A stretch of DNA of 64,000 bases, from assembly GCA_037176885.1 (NCBI GenBank), contig JAWWNJ010000122.1:372001-436000 (forward strand). Direction: 5' to 3'. A program made the position numbers and the translations under genes. This document shows positions 32,945 through 45,028 of this stretch, piece by piece. Under the pieces are notes generated by a model. It saw only the letters and a list, made by a program, of their open reading frames with translations, was not told where the DNA came from and did not search any database. Origin of the DNA: Favolaschia claudopus. Taxonomy: Eukaryota > Basidiomycota > Agaricomycetes > Agaricales > Mycenaceae. The first letter of the stretch is position 1. Each line of letters begins with the position of its first letter.

Positions 32945-35900
32945 TTGCACGATGAAATTTGTGTGATACTTGTCGCGTCCGCCGAGGCAGAAGTTACCCA
33001 GGATATGTTGAGAAAGACCCCGCTCTTGATACGACGTGAAAAAGTGAGGACTGCCCTCTCTTGGTTGATTGACCATAACCCCCTTTACGCTGATCTCGAT
33101 AAGAATGCTGTGATTGAGAGCTCAGACGAATATCCTGTGTACGACTGTCCGTTTGCTGTTACGGATTTTCTACGAACTAATTCTGCCGGCAACCAGGGCT
33201 CCTCTTACACTTCTTACTCCGATCAGGCTAATACAGAACTGTTCGAAAACAGTGGAACTTTTGAGTTGACTTCTACGTCCCTTGTTGATGTCGATAACAT
33301 GGATTCAACCTACAAGCAGAGAAAGTTGGAAGCACTTTGTAGACTCAAAAAGAACGAAGCTGGGTTCGTGAAGTTTCCGTCCGGAAATACCCCATTGTCT
33401 ACCTCAAAAAATCCCCGTGTATTTGGATGGTTGTGGCCGACTTTATTTCCCTACGGCGTTGGGATGGTTGACAACAATAACGTTCGTATCTCGCAGGATA
33501 TTCCGTTTCATCAGGTCGACACTCTGCCTCATGTACAGCACTTTTTGGGGCTTGCAGATCGCCGATTCCAGTTGCACAAATCGTTTATTTTCGTGATTAG
33601 CAATATTATTCAGCAGAGAAAGTCCTCATTCAAAGCTCGGCTCGCAACAAATCGTTCTTGGTTTCCTGTTGTTCGCGATTTGATCCAAAAAATCGATGCT
33701 GGCTCCATGGAATCTTATCAAGCAAAGCTCGAGGCGAATCCATTTGCCAGGCCGGAATCTTCGGGGGAAAAAGCAGCGGCACAAGTCATGAAATATGTTA
33801 GCTATGTATCCGACCACATCCCTGGCTCAGTAGGAGATGTCAACGACATGAAGCAGCAGCTACATGGAAAAGTCGTATGTGACGGCTTGCCGCATGTTTT
33901 TGCGACGGTAAACCCAGCGGACTCTCATAACCCGATTGCACAAGTTCTGGCTGGTCGTGAGGTGAACCTGGACGCGATTTTTCATGCGATTGGGGACGAC
34001 AAAAAGGAATCTGGCGTTCGAAGACTTTAGCTGAAAATCCTGTTGCCGGTGCTGAATTCTTCCATTTAATGATCACTAAATTCCTAGAGATAATCCTAGG
34101 CACGAAAAGAGACTCAAAGGTTGGCATTTTGGGTGAAATTCAAGGGTGGTACGCTGTGGTTGAAGCACAGGTCCGCGGATCACTCCATCTGCATATTCTC
34201 GCCTGGATTCGCGGTGCGCCTGCCTCACCCATGGATATGAAGGAGCGCATGAATGCAGATCCCGAGTTCAAAGAGAAACTCACAAAATGGTATGACGATA
34301 TAATTTGCCAGAGTTTTCCTGAAAATACAACTCCCTATGTTGCAGCCGAAAATACACCTAAACAGCTCCCAGTCCTGAGCCGTCCCTTGGATCCTGACTC
34401 ACCCGACTACGCTCAAAAACGCGACCAACACCATAGGAATCTCTGTGAGAACACAGGTTTAGTACATGAGCACAATGCAACATGTTTCAAGCACATACCG
34501 CGTCGTATTCAATCTCTAGTTGATCCGGACAATGATTGTCGCTTCCAGCTTCCCCGCCCATGCGTTAAGGAAACTCACTTTGACGAAGATGGAGACCTTG
34601 TGATCCGGTGCGAAACAGGCAATTTGAACGGACACAATCCTACTGCTACGCTTTGCCTTGGGTGCAACACTGATCTCAAACAGACGGCATCCGGCTCCGT
34701 AGCAATGGCTATGGTTGAGTATATGTGTAATTACACTGTGAAATTACAATTAGATACCTCCGTGGTATTCTCCGCCCTATGTGCATCGATAAAAGCCCTG
34801 CAAGATAAGCCTCCCGAGGATATTGATGGTGAGATAGATTCTCTAGAATTGACTCGACGAATGATGGTTAAGACAACAAATACTTTGGTTGGGAAAAGAG
34901 AGCTCACAGGTCAACAAACTGCGAGTCTCTTGCTTGGACGAAAAAATCATTACACCTCAGATGACTTTGTGGACTAGAGTATTGGTGGTCTTCGATGCTT
35001 CGAGATATTGCGCGCGAAATCTTCGTAGTTGAGTCAGTGTTGAAACCTGCTGATTCCAAAGATTCTCATCAATGCGAAGAAGACTCAAATGACGAGGAAG
35101 AAGACTCGAACGACGAGGAGCTGACTGGGTCGAATGAGCAGGAGGTGCGCGAGCTGGACCATGAACCTACTCCTCTTGTCATTCCGGAAGACGAAGACGA
35201 TGGCTTACTAATCCTTTCTATGGATAATTTAGCGACTGAAGTTGACAGTACAGAAGAAACACCACACGATAAAAAATATTCCCGGCTATTCGAGGATATA
35301 TTCTTTCGACCGGCTGAACTCGAGTCGTCATGTGTATGGGACATACTGAGGAATTATGTCAAGGAAAAGAAACCCAAATCGAAAACTCAACGCAATACAT
35401 ACTTGAATTTCAAGCCTGGACATCCTCAATACACGACATATTGTTTGAAGAAGTTGGACACACCTGTGGTACCTGTTTTGAAAGGATATCGAATCCCTAG
35501 AAGCGACCGCGAGTGTGATGACCTCAAATACGCTGTAGTCATGTTAACTCTATTCAAACCTTGGTCAAATGTGAAAACTTCCCCTTTGAAGAGCCAGGAT
35601 AGGCATTGGCTGGATGCATTCAGAGATCTTCGAGCAGCAATGTCGTCCGAACACACAAGAATCGTTCTGAACATGCAATTGCTTTATCAAACAAAAGATG
35701 CTAAGTTTGACTACAGCCTGAAAAGAAGTAAGCGGCTAGCGGAGCTGAAAAGGGCTGCCAAGGAAGTGGGAATTGATTCAGAAGACACTGAAGAGCCGTA
35801 CGATCCTGTGTGGGAAAATGCTATGCAAACCGGCCTCGAAGACGATGATTCTGAATGTGCAATTCTGGTGAAAGACACCAGAGCCACCAGAGATGCGAAA

Positions 35901-36206
35901 CAAATCGTTTCCGAGGCCGAGCAAGCAGGATTTTACTCGGTGCTACAACCGCCAGGCAACGAGATACGCACCCGGTTCCAATCCACCTCGATACTTGGTG
36001 ATGAAGATGATATTATTGCAGCGGGGAATGCGACCACGAAATTACTGCAAGAAAAGAACTCGCTAATCAATCGTCGACTCAAAGCAGCTGAGAATAGTAA
36101 AGAAAACACACGGTATGAACGAAAATCGAAAACGAAAACGCGGCTAGCTGATAATGATCAGGCGGCCTTCCAGGCCATCAAGTCCATCATTCAGAAACGA
36201 AAATGA
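32945..36206 (+). pseudogene. Copy A of Helitron Rep half (no helicase)
   Basis: Three consecutive frames (32945-34030, 34069-34977, 34995-36206) encode the N-terminal and Rep parts of a Helitron protein. The HUH motif GSLHLHILAW is near 34177-34206 and the two-tyrosine motif YMCNYTVK near 34720. Breaks between the frames (about 34005 and 34975) are shared with copy B. The helicase half is absent, because the block ends at 37112 before it. This fragment cannot support transposition. Confidence 0.8.
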
Positions 36207-36423
36207 CCGGTTTCAACACGGCAAACAAGCCGAAAGGACTGGATTGATGTCACAGTCACAGTATATCAATGTACGTGGTCTATTGTGTCATCGGCCGCTT
36301 CGAACGCGTCCGAGTGGCTGTACCAGGTCACGCACACGGCGTGTTTTAGCACTCTAAATTAATTGAAGAGTGAAGATCACTCCACTTCAAAATCATAAAA
36401 TAGAAATTTTTACGATACCCAAG

Positions 36424-36826
36424 CAAGAGGTGGGCGGCCGAAAAATCCCGGATATCAACCTCCCCTCGGCCGAAGGTGCGGACCTCGGTCCGACCTATTT
36501 GGATTACAACTCAACTTTCCTTTCTCGACTCCAGTTCAGACGCTAACGCAAAACTCAAAACCAAGACCCCCCTATTTATATATTATGCGAGTCGACTGGG
36601 TCAATTTTTGTGATATTCTGTGGAGCACGCATTGCATAAAGCAATTTTCAAGGGAGAGTGTTTGGCTCCCAAACAATGATTTGATCTGACCTACGTCTGA
36701 CGTCACTGGAGAATTTGGCTGCGGTGTTCGGTCCGACTTCCTTCGGTCCGACTTCCAGGGGGTGGGGGGGGGTGGTCTTGGATTTGGGAGGTTGATATCC
36801 GCGGATTTTGACCCGCCCACCTCTTG
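36424..36826. mobile_element. hAT-like MITE in copy A, 403 bp
   Basis: The ends are CAAGAGGTGGGCGG and its reverse complement, flanked by a perfect 8-bp duplication TACCCAAG (36416-36423 and 36827-36834). Copy B has the empty site with a single TACCCAAG (49303-49310), so the insertion and its target duplication are demonstrated directly. No coding capacity. A related copy is at 50994-51425. Confidence 0.95.
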
Positions 36827-37112
36827 TACCCAAGTATGAGATTCGTGGCAAACGTGATATAGACGAACACTAAAGGTAAATAGGAAACAAGAATGGACTA
36901 CATAAAGTAAACAAATATTATTATTTTATATTTATCTCTTAATTTGTGTTGGCTGCCGGCAGTAGCTAAGTTGCACGAGCACGGGAAAAAACCAAGAAAA
37001 AACGGCAATTTCGGTTACTTTTAAGTAGTAGCCGAGCATCGGAACGGGACCAACGTAACTCGATCGATCAAGCATGTACGTGACCGTGACCCTTGGCGTC
37101 ATAGAGCCGACC

Positions 37113-37139
37113 ACTATATATAGAATAGCCGATAGATGG
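37113..37139. repeat. 27-bp inverted copy of 49652-49678 at the duplication breakpoint
   Basis: Immediately after the last base shared by the two duplicated blocks, copy A continues with 27 bp (starting ACTATATATAGAATAGCC). This is the perfect reverse complement of 49652-49678, located 64 bp past the end of homology at copy B. It fits a fold-back template switch at the junction, or a terminal inverted repeat pair bounding 37113-49678; no flanking target duplication supports the latter. Confidence 0.85.
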
Positions 37140-37159
37140 GTTCGAATGCAAGGAATGAA

Positions 37160-37312
37160 ATGTAAGATAGATGTCACCCCGATCCGGCACGTGTTACATA
37201 AGCAAGATCACGACGTCAACAAACCCGTTATAACTCCTTCCACAAAGGCACATTGGCAATTATAAGCACACCAAACTGTAGCTAGGAAGCATACCTTCGA
37301 TTTGGTGTTAGT
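37160..37312. repeat. Dispersed repeat R1 (inverted relative at 56275-56425)
   Basis: Words such as CGTTATAACTCCTTCCACAA and AAGCACACCAAACTGTAGC recur in reverse complement at 56275-56425 with scattered mismatches. Probably the end of an unidentified element. No gene. Confidence 0.6.
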
Positions 37313-37316
37313 CTTG

Positions 37317-37761
37317 TGTTTACCGCGCCCCTCTGACCGCGTAGGAACCTTATTATGTAATCTTATATAAGCAGAATTCACGGCGCGTATATCTTACTCC
37401 AGAGACGCGTTCCCACTTCAAATTTTTGGTAGATATTAATTAAATTAGCTTGAGCTACAGTCCTATGTATTCAGATTCACAGGAAAAAGTGTAGGATGGC
37501 TGCAAAAAATTAGCGGTTGGGGCTCGTGACTTTCGGCCGAAGGCCTTCGGGCGAGCAAAAAGACATTGCGGCTTCTCAAAAGAACGCGACAAAAATTGGT
37601 AAAAGAGGTCAGGGACATTCTAAGGTGTTACAATAGGACGCCTGTCGCTCAAATTGCCTTAAATACTGAGAGGAAACAAGGAAAATAAGAGCTCGGTGAT
37701 TTCCGGCTTATATAAGATTACCTAATAAGCTTCTTACACGGTCAGAGGGGCGCGGTAAACA
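37317..37761. mobile_element. MITE with 56-bp terminal inverted repeats, 445 bp
   Basis: TGTTTACCGCGCCCCTCTGA begins the left arm (37317-37372). Its reverse complement closes the right arm (37706-37761), with about five mismatches over 56 bp. The interior has no open frame of note. I could not read a convincing target-site duplication, so the superfamily is open. Confidence 0.65.
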
Positions 37762-37919
37762 ACAGACAGGTCGTAAAAGATAGCGTTCTTTTTTCCATTG
37801 GACTGATGCACAGTTTGGATTTTTTTTTTTCATCGTACTTCTGTGTAATCTGACGCACCTCATCTGTAAGCCGGGCACCGGCATTACAAGACATAGCTGT
37901 AAAATGTCCAAATACGGTG

Positions 37920-38215
37920 ATGTTTCCCAGGGAACTTGTGTCAAAACGGCTCGTGAAATTATTTCTATTTTATCAGGAACAGAACCAGCTCGATTAACGG
38001 AGTCGATTGCGCTATGTTTCGTAATTTTCCCATCAAATTTAGGTGTTCGGCCAAATTTTTGGGGTGATTTTTTTTTGATTGTGAGTTTTGGGGAAATCGG
38101 CTCGTGCAAAACCATTCTTTGGGTCCATAACATCGTGTTTACACAAAAAACTAGCCGCCTGGGCATGTGTAATACCTTCCATAAATGGAAGATCAAAGTT
38201 GTCGACTTTGCGTGT
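37920..38215 (+). repeat. Dispersed repeat R2 (inverted relative at 57535-57830), possibly coding remnant
   Basis: The plus frame reads ILWVHNIVFTQKTSRLGMCN and FHKWKIKVVDF. The minus strand at 57535-57830 reads the related TSHLEMCHTCHKWKTKFVDF, with the nearby pieces VQNCSLGPWRLIYA and KRLVKIFLFLQKQNVLDES. Conserved CHxWK/FVDF words in both suggest a decayed protein-coding element. I do not recognise the family. Confidence 0.5.
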
Positions 38216-38539
38216 GGAGCAGGATCTGGAACTGATGGGATGTGGAAGTGATGGGTGACCATCAGTAACAGAAAGTCACGAATTGCCATCAAGCATCGGG
38301 AAAAAATGCCAGCTCATCGCCCGCTCGCCGCCGTCCCGTCGCCCGCGCCTTATCCCGCCTTCTCAGCGCGCACACTTGGGTGCAAACGGGGTCGCTCAAA
38401 GAGTGCAGAAATTGAAAGACTTTATTTGTTCCTCTGTTTGCTCAAAGTGCGCTAATTCAATTTGCACCCAAGGGCTCGATTGAAGAGGTCGTCGTCGTCG
38501 CCGACGAGCTGGCCTGAGCGGGGGGCTGGGGTCGGTTGA

Positions 38540-39480
38540 CATCGGACAGTCCGCGGAATACATTACATACACACATCAGTTCCACCATCACTTCCACATC
38601 CCATCAGTTCCAGATCCTGCTCCGCTCCCGGAGTAACTCTAAAATAGGCAGCATTGCACCGCGGATTCGCATAGTGCCCGACGGAGAAACTTGCGGCCTG
38701 CTTGGAGCTTGTATAGGCAATGCGGTCTCGTACGTTACCCCTTGGCCATCTGTGGTTGAGAAAATTAAATGCGACCTACGTCGCTGGAGTGCGCTGAAGC
38801 CTGAACTCGAACGTTATAAATATGGTAGTTGGGGGACGAACTCAATACCTGACCCGCGTTCAGGGAATGCCGAAATAGATTGAAGAACAGTTGGAAATTC
38901 TTGAGCATGACTTCTTGTGGGACGGAAAAAGAGCCCGAGTTGGCCACGAAACAATGATTTTGGATGTTCTGGACGGCGGCAAGCAAATTTTGGACATTCA
39001 GTCAAGAAACGAGGCTATTGATTTATTAAATGTCCAATCTTACCTCAAGATGGACGAAGGTCGAGCGCGATGGTGTTACCTGGTTGATTTTCTGATCGGA
39101 AACCACGGAGAAAAAAACCATCCATTGGTGGTCGGCAACGCTTCCGCTAATTTCAAACTCCGACACATGCATGATCAATGGTCAGACACATTTCCTCAGC
39201 CTACAGGCACTTTGCGGGAAATTTTTGGCTGAGAGAAAGAACTGTATATATATACCCTATGATCCAAATGACTGTAGTAGTTTCATTCGCTTTTGCCCCA
39301 GAGCATACAAACCAGAGAGTTTCACCCACTGATCTATGTATTGCACATTGTCTGAGTCGAATTTCGGAAAAGTGCTACAGTCAAATTCATGAATGGCATG
39401 TACGGTACCCTATCCGGGTATACCGAGAGCCACAGCCTCATTCAATGTATCGGAATTTTTAGGCGGGCGATTGTAGGGGT
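38540..39480 (+). pseudogene. LINE reverse-transcriptase C-terminal remnant
   Basis: After a Pro/Trp segment (VVEKIKCDLRRW), a frame change leads to MVVGGRTQYLTRVQGMPK, a stop, then LEHDFLWDGKR and LDIQSRNEAIDLLNVQSYLK, then RWCYLVDFLIG. This string (G-x-T-Q-Y-L-T-x-V-Q-G-M-P, FLWDGK, LDI-x-x-R-N-E-A-I) is the usual post-RT 'thumb' region of a common basidiomycete non-LTR element group. At least one frameshift and one stop are present, and nothing recognisable follows after about 39235. It is unlike the Tad-type LINE at 61.9-64 kb. Confidence 0.6.
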
Positions 39481-40035
39481 ACCGCAGTTTATTGGCTATT
39501 GGTACAGGAAATAGTGCGGTATGATCTAAAGTATATTCCTAATGAGTATCCAACTACTTCTTGTAATTTTCTGAGCCCTGAGGAGGCCATTCTGAATAAA
39601 AATGAGCAGAAAGTAAGACGTACCTTCCAAATGCGGCAATACCGCCCATGCGATCACCGATTTTTGACAGCGTTGCCGACCACCACATCCATGCCAGATG
39701 AGCCCAAGTCACTTAGCCATCTGATCGGTTGATCTGCCGTGCCGTCCAGTGCCGTCCGGTCCCACGTCATTACGTAGACCTTCTTCTTCTTGTCTTCCTG
39801 TGTTTTTTCGTCGCGTCGAAGTCGCGTCCGCGTCGCGTCTCTTAAATACAGCCAACGAAATTTAGAATAAACACTCGGCCACCTGAATGGGATGATAACT
39901 ATGGCGGCCTGCGGCCCGGTTATGGGCGCCCAAGCCTGCAATCCCTACCAGCCGCAGCTAGTATACCACCTCCCGGGCCTAGCAGTAATCTCCCTGGCGT
40001 CCCCCCCCATATCTTCTTTCTTCAAACCCCGAAAT
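39481..40035. promoter_or_regulatory. Upstream region of the copy B transposase gene
   Basis: It contains a CT-rich leader (39779-39800), a cluster of GTCGCGTC words (39808-39840) and CTTAAATACAG at 39840-39850 as a weak TATA-like element, about 190 bp before the ATG at 40036. It lies outside the duplicated block, so copy A lacks it. Confidence 0.3.
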
Positions 40036-43000
40036 ATGAACCAGCCCATCCCTTCCTCCAGCCAATCCACTTGGTCTAGTCAACGAAGATCACAATTTGA
40101 CTCGGTCACTGGAGTTAATGTCGGAGAAAGGGATCCTACTCCCACACATCGTACGTTCTCGCGTTGTCTTTCCGAATTCGGTGCTGATAGGTGTCCAACA
40201 AAACTTATCAGCACAATTCACTCCTGATCAGTTCACCGAGCTCACTACGCAACTCGAGTATGTACATCGATGAAAATGATGAAAATGCCGATATTGCTGC
40301 TGGCGACAAAAACATCGACGAAAGTCTTGCCGATAGAATCTCAGATCACTCAGCGTCGGATAATGAAGCGGCGCAAGCCAAAACAACCGCAGCCCAACCG
40401 GCCAAAAATACAGAACTTCATAATTACTTGCTAGCTGTACGTGCACGGCTCCAGACAGAAGAATCAAAGCACGGGAAACCTACAGTATGTGCTACAAGCG
40501 GGGCGACTTTTTCGATCGCCCACCCCACCCTGTATTCGCTCTCGAGAGTAGCAATGATAGCGCTGGTCTCAATCCTTCTTTGTTGTACCAGCGTGACGTT
40601 TTCGTTTGGCTGCCGCACCTACTCCCCGGCCATCCCGATCGATTCCACTGTGAATGCGGCTCACTACTGTCACGGAATGGTCAGCACCCTCTCGCTTTGT
40701 TTTGATTCGCCTTTGACAAATTTTCAGGAATTCCTGACGATCCTATTGCTCGAAGAGTTCGCGCCATGCCGTCCGATTTTTTTCTGTACACAAATCGCTT
40801 TATTTGTGATGCGCGGACCGTGAACTCGGCAGGCTGTGGAAAGAGCTTTCGAGAGACTGATCCACACATAGTTGCACAGCTACCACGCCACGTTCAGGTT
40901 GCGTTTTCCGGTACGTGTTAACCTATACATTCATTCAGCTCTTAATCTTATTTTTTTGTAGCGTATATCTCTGCGCGTGGGGCAGTTTCTGTGCTCATGA
41001 TGCGCCAAATGTCGAATACAGCTGCGACGCGACTGGGCGCTGCACCATTTTCGGAGCTGGTTTCTGAGATGCAGTATCGCGATCATGCAGATCAAGAACT
41101 GTATCTTGCGGCTGCGAAATCCTACGGTCATCAAAAAGTTCCACCTTTTTCTGCATTTAATGACCCCTCTGGATATGCCGGGCTCCCTCCATCTGTAAAA
41201 TATTGTCGAGCCATGTTTACATATTACACCTCGGCGATTGGGATTTTTATTGAACGTGCTACGGCGGCCTTGCCGTTGGGGGTGGCTAAAGCGGACCATA
41301 CGTTTGATGTTTGTTCATCTTCTGCTAGCTTCTATCTTGACTATTTCTTACATTTAATTCAGGTTCTCAAGCACACTGGACGAGTCAAGGGCGAGCGAAT
41401 ATTCGCGGCCATCTATACAGTTGTAAACGAACACGAACAGATTCGCAGGCACTCGTTTGCACTCACCAAGTCTTTGAACCAGGTGAAAGAGATGTATCTG
41501 GGAATTATCCAAGGGTTGAAAGATTCTGGCAATCCACCAACTCAAATTCTCTACACGGATTCACCTCAAGGTATGTTTATATTTGTTCCGTATGTTCACA
41601 TCTCATCACCGCCGTATATAGCTGAGCGGTCATTTTACGAGTCTATCAACAGTACATTGAGCAAGGACGTGGAGCCAGTCACCAACTGGACTGACTGTCC
41701 ACCATTCAAGAATGGTGGGAAGACCAAACCCACGCCGCGAACTGTGACTGTCACGCCGTCACATTCGCGAACTCCATTTCCCTCTACTTACCCCGGGCCC
41801 GCCTTTTTTGCTGGAATTGCCCTTCCGCTAACGCATGTCTGTTATCTTACATACACGTGCTGTTTTCCCTCAATTTTTCCACTGCTTCCGGTTGGTCAAC
41901 ACAAAAATTGTCATCCCCGCCGATATTTGCGGCGCACCACTGCGTGGAGCTGCCGCGCGGCGTGTATGACAATTTTCGTGTTGACTGACCGGAAGCAGTT
42001 CCAAAATTTCGGAGTAGTTGCCGCTGTATTTTCGTGTTGAATAGATTTCTTCTTTGTTTTGTAAGTGGTATTGTGTTGCGGGCGCCGGCCCGTACGGCTG
42101 GGGTTTTCCACCCCAGACCCCCGACCGCTGCGCGGCGCTTTCCGCTCGCCGCGGAGGCCCACTGCGTGGAGCTAGCGCTCGCCGCGCGGCTCGAATTAAA
42201 TATGTGCTACAGTTGTTTGGTGCCGAAATAAAAATACAACGGTGAGGATCGAACTTGCGACCACGCGCAAAACATAATATGGATCCAACGACACACGCTA
42301 CCCATAGAAGAATGAAGAGACGCCAATGGATAATTCAATAAATATAACACAGGGGTATCACACTGTCACACCGTCACTGTGACAGTTCGCGGCGTGAGTT
42401 CAAATTTCCCATTCTTGTGTACCGCAGGTCTTCCGACAGCCGTGACATCTGACTCGATGGTCATCGAGCAGCTCGCAAACGACATGCTCAGTACAGCGAA
42501 CCACACATCTCCGGCCACACCTTTTCTGGTCGCCCTTGCTGTCAAGACAGAACATGGATCCGATGGATTAGCACATGCGACATTCATCCAGCTCCGCACT
42601 CAGGATCGGATATGCATTTTTAACGTGCGATTTGCTGTATCTTCCTTTGAATCTGGGCTGACTATATTATTTAGGTTGCAGATCTCACCTCGCCAAGTCG
42701 CCTTCTTCCCTCGTTGCGAGCTGTTTCAACCAGTCCTTCCATAATCAAGATTGGGCATTCCATCCGGCAAGCGCTCGAAGCAATCTCTGAAATTTTCGCC
42801 GTCTCCGAGCTTGCGCAAATTCTCAAAGATAAGATGGGTGCACTACTGAGCTTGCGAGAGGAGTGCAATGTCTTGTGACCAGCGGAGTGCCGTGTTACAC
42901 GTGACGCTCCTCTTCTGACTTCCATGACCGACACACGGCACCACGACCTGGAGATCAGCCGGTTAGATTCTCGGCTGTCTTCCCCTCACCCGCACAGAAC

Positions 43001-45028
43001 TATGGGTGCCCCATCCGGAATATAAATATCTTGAGAATGAAGCGACAGTCACAAGAGAGCTCCCATCCTCGATCTTGGTAAATATGCAAAACTCAAGGGA
43101 GTCGTTGATGAACCTTCGGTTTCGCTTCATGCGCTTGCCGGAACTGCTCTTCGCAAGGCGTTCTTGCCGCCTGATGTCACCCGATATCCTCCCAACTCAG
43201 ACGAGCTGACTCAACTTTTGGCCCGTGAAATCGACTGCCATTGGCAGATTTTTGTTTCTCTTCTTGGTCGTGATTCTATTGGGCTTCCCTTGCAGCCGCA
43301 GCAGGAGAAGACCGATGGTCAGCTAGTTACCTTGGTGCAAGGCTGTAAGCCTGTAGCAGAAGGCAGCATCATCGGGCATCATCCTGGTTTTATTGACGCA
43401 ATAATGGATGACCGAGGGCATCGGAAGCGTATTAATGTCACGTCTAGTCGATTTCTAATTCAGATTTCCAAGGTACGGAGCGTGCATTACAATTTTCACC
43501 TCCTAATAAACCTGGTTTACAGGTCCTCGTTCCCGGCGCCATCCACTCATTACACCAAGAAGGCCCGTGGACCATTGTTCTCTGACAACGCCAAAGAAAT
43601 GGTACAGCACTTGCTCGACACCGCACGTAACGGATATTTATCCGATCCGTTGGGTGTTCCCCTTTACTTCCTCATGGGAAAAGACAACGATGGTCTCAAT
43701 ATCTATCGAACCATTCGAGGCACCAATTCGGTTGAAGGTGGTGTACACATGGCTATTCGTCGCATCTTTGGCTCGTTACAAGCATCACCCGAGTTGGCTG
43801 AATGTCTGGTTATCAATTGGATACTCCGTCGCAATACGCGGATGAGATTAGCAAAGAAAGTTGATCCTTTCCCAGCTTTAATTTTTTTTTCCAGGTTGGA
43901 TTCCATAACCGCACAGGTCACAAATATAAAGGCCACTTCGATCTGTGGATTCGAGACGAAATTGTGGAACTGGCCACTGCAGTCGGAACGACGACATCTT
44001 TCCCTCGTCCGCGAGTGCTCTCGACTCGTATCGCAACGTCCGAGACAATTGGGATCCTTCCGATCGACAGTACCCTTGCTCAAGATTTGAACATAACAAC
44101 TCTTCCTCGACCTCGTATCACTGGTGTCCCTCATCATCGTGACATGCCCGTTCACACATTGACTCGACTGTCGACAAAGCCAACAAACCTGTACCAGTAT
44201 CTTCAGCTTCGACAACGCGTCTTATACGCAGTTTTTCCCCCTCACACCCGCATGGAGTTTTCAACGTTCAACATTTATATCATCGACCCACAGTTCAGGA
44301 AAGCCGGTAAAACTGTGTATCCCCCTCACGAGGATTACAAGAACATCGATTTTGTCAAGTTTTGTCGATTTTGGAATCTTCTTGTCAACGGTCAGTCTCG
44401 AACGGAAACGGAATCCAATAAACGGTTGTATTATAAAGTTCCCCTACAACTGGAGGCACATCACAAGAAGACAATACTATGGAAATCCGAGCGTTCTACG
44501 CTCGGAAATGGATTGAACCATACCTCCCTTCAACCATTCCGAGCACTTGTTAACTCAGCAGATAAGTTAACTACGCAGATGTCTTGCCTGCTATGCCGCT
44601 TCCAGACGGCGAGTTGGATCTCTCGTTAACAGGTTTGAATTTGAGATTGGTGCTTGAATATGAACTCACCAAACTTTACAGGGGGATTAGATCCTACGTC
44701 TTTCAATCCGATGGCAGCGCTCCCGCAACCAGGAACCATCCCGGACGCCGATTTCGTTGAAGATGAACCAATCGAATTAACACACCGTGAAATACAGGCT
44801 ATGGATATTGATCCCCCACCACTCCCCCCACCCTCTCAGTTAATCCAACAACGAATGCAGCAGAGCTTGTTACCTGGCGCAGGTCCGGCGGTTGTTGGCA
44901 AGGGAAAGAAGATCGCCACCGCAGACCGCTGCGCCGTGTGTACTCACTACTTGTGTCATGACTGCAAGGGGAAGGGAGGTCGAAAGTTCTGTCGCTGCAA
45001 TCACGGACCAGCACCGGCGAAGGTTTGA
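40036..45028 (+). pseudogene. DUF6729/DDE transposase with embedded 3'-5' exonuclease fold (copy B, near full length)
   Basis: The ATG at 40036 opens MNQPIPSSSQSTWSSQ. Introns at 40680-40727, 40911-40961 and 41571-41621 restore the protein. It includes a DUF6729-like zinc region (RDVFVWLPHLLPG, CECGSLLSRNG, YTNRFICDA, AGCGKSF); DDE residues in DHTFDV (about 41302), YTDSPQ (about 41556) and GTNSVEGG (about 43720); and, between the second D and the E, an exonuclease-like segment (IIKIGHSIRQALEAI, REIDCHWQIF). A C-terminal zinc tail reads CAVCTHYLCHDC and CRC. In the exonuclease part two of the expected acidic residues are replaced (VALAVKTEHG and RQALEAI), so that activity is probably lost. Frame breaks lie near 40480, after 42875 (inserted DNA about 42831-43076) and near 43556. 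Part of it lies in the duplicated block. It is the source-like copy but looks inactive. Confidence 0.75.
41731..42396. repeat. Insertion inside the transposase gene, copy B
   Basis: The inverted 15-bp arms CACGCCGCGAACTGT lie at 41731-41745 and 42382-42396. A 119-bp hairpin lies at 41881-41999, and a minus-strand tRNA-like patch at about 42227-42299. It separates the DDE part from the exonuclease-like part of the protein; the region ends in a plausible acceptor CCGCAG at 42427. Present identically in copy A, so it is older than the duplication. Confidence 0.55.

Larger units (their letters stand above)
27800..37112 (+). repeat. Segmental duplication, copy A (truncated at both ends)
   Basis: This block corresponds to 40687-49588 at a constant offset of 12,887 up to 36423. 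After a 403-bp MITE and its 8-bp duplication it continues at offset 12,476 to 37112. All coding frames and every spot check I made are identical, including shared frameshifts. The left edge falls 7 bases into an intron of the transposase gene. The right edge falls between the Rep and helicase halves of the Helitron. Copy A lacks the gene parts that continue beyond copy B, so it is the derived copy. An assembly duplication cannot be excluded from sequence alone. Confidence 0.9.

Noticed and set aside
35069..35344. Minus-strand Ser-rich frame (and its twin at 47956-48231)
   Set aside because: It is the antisense shadow of the acidic Glu/Asp linker of the Helitron protein.
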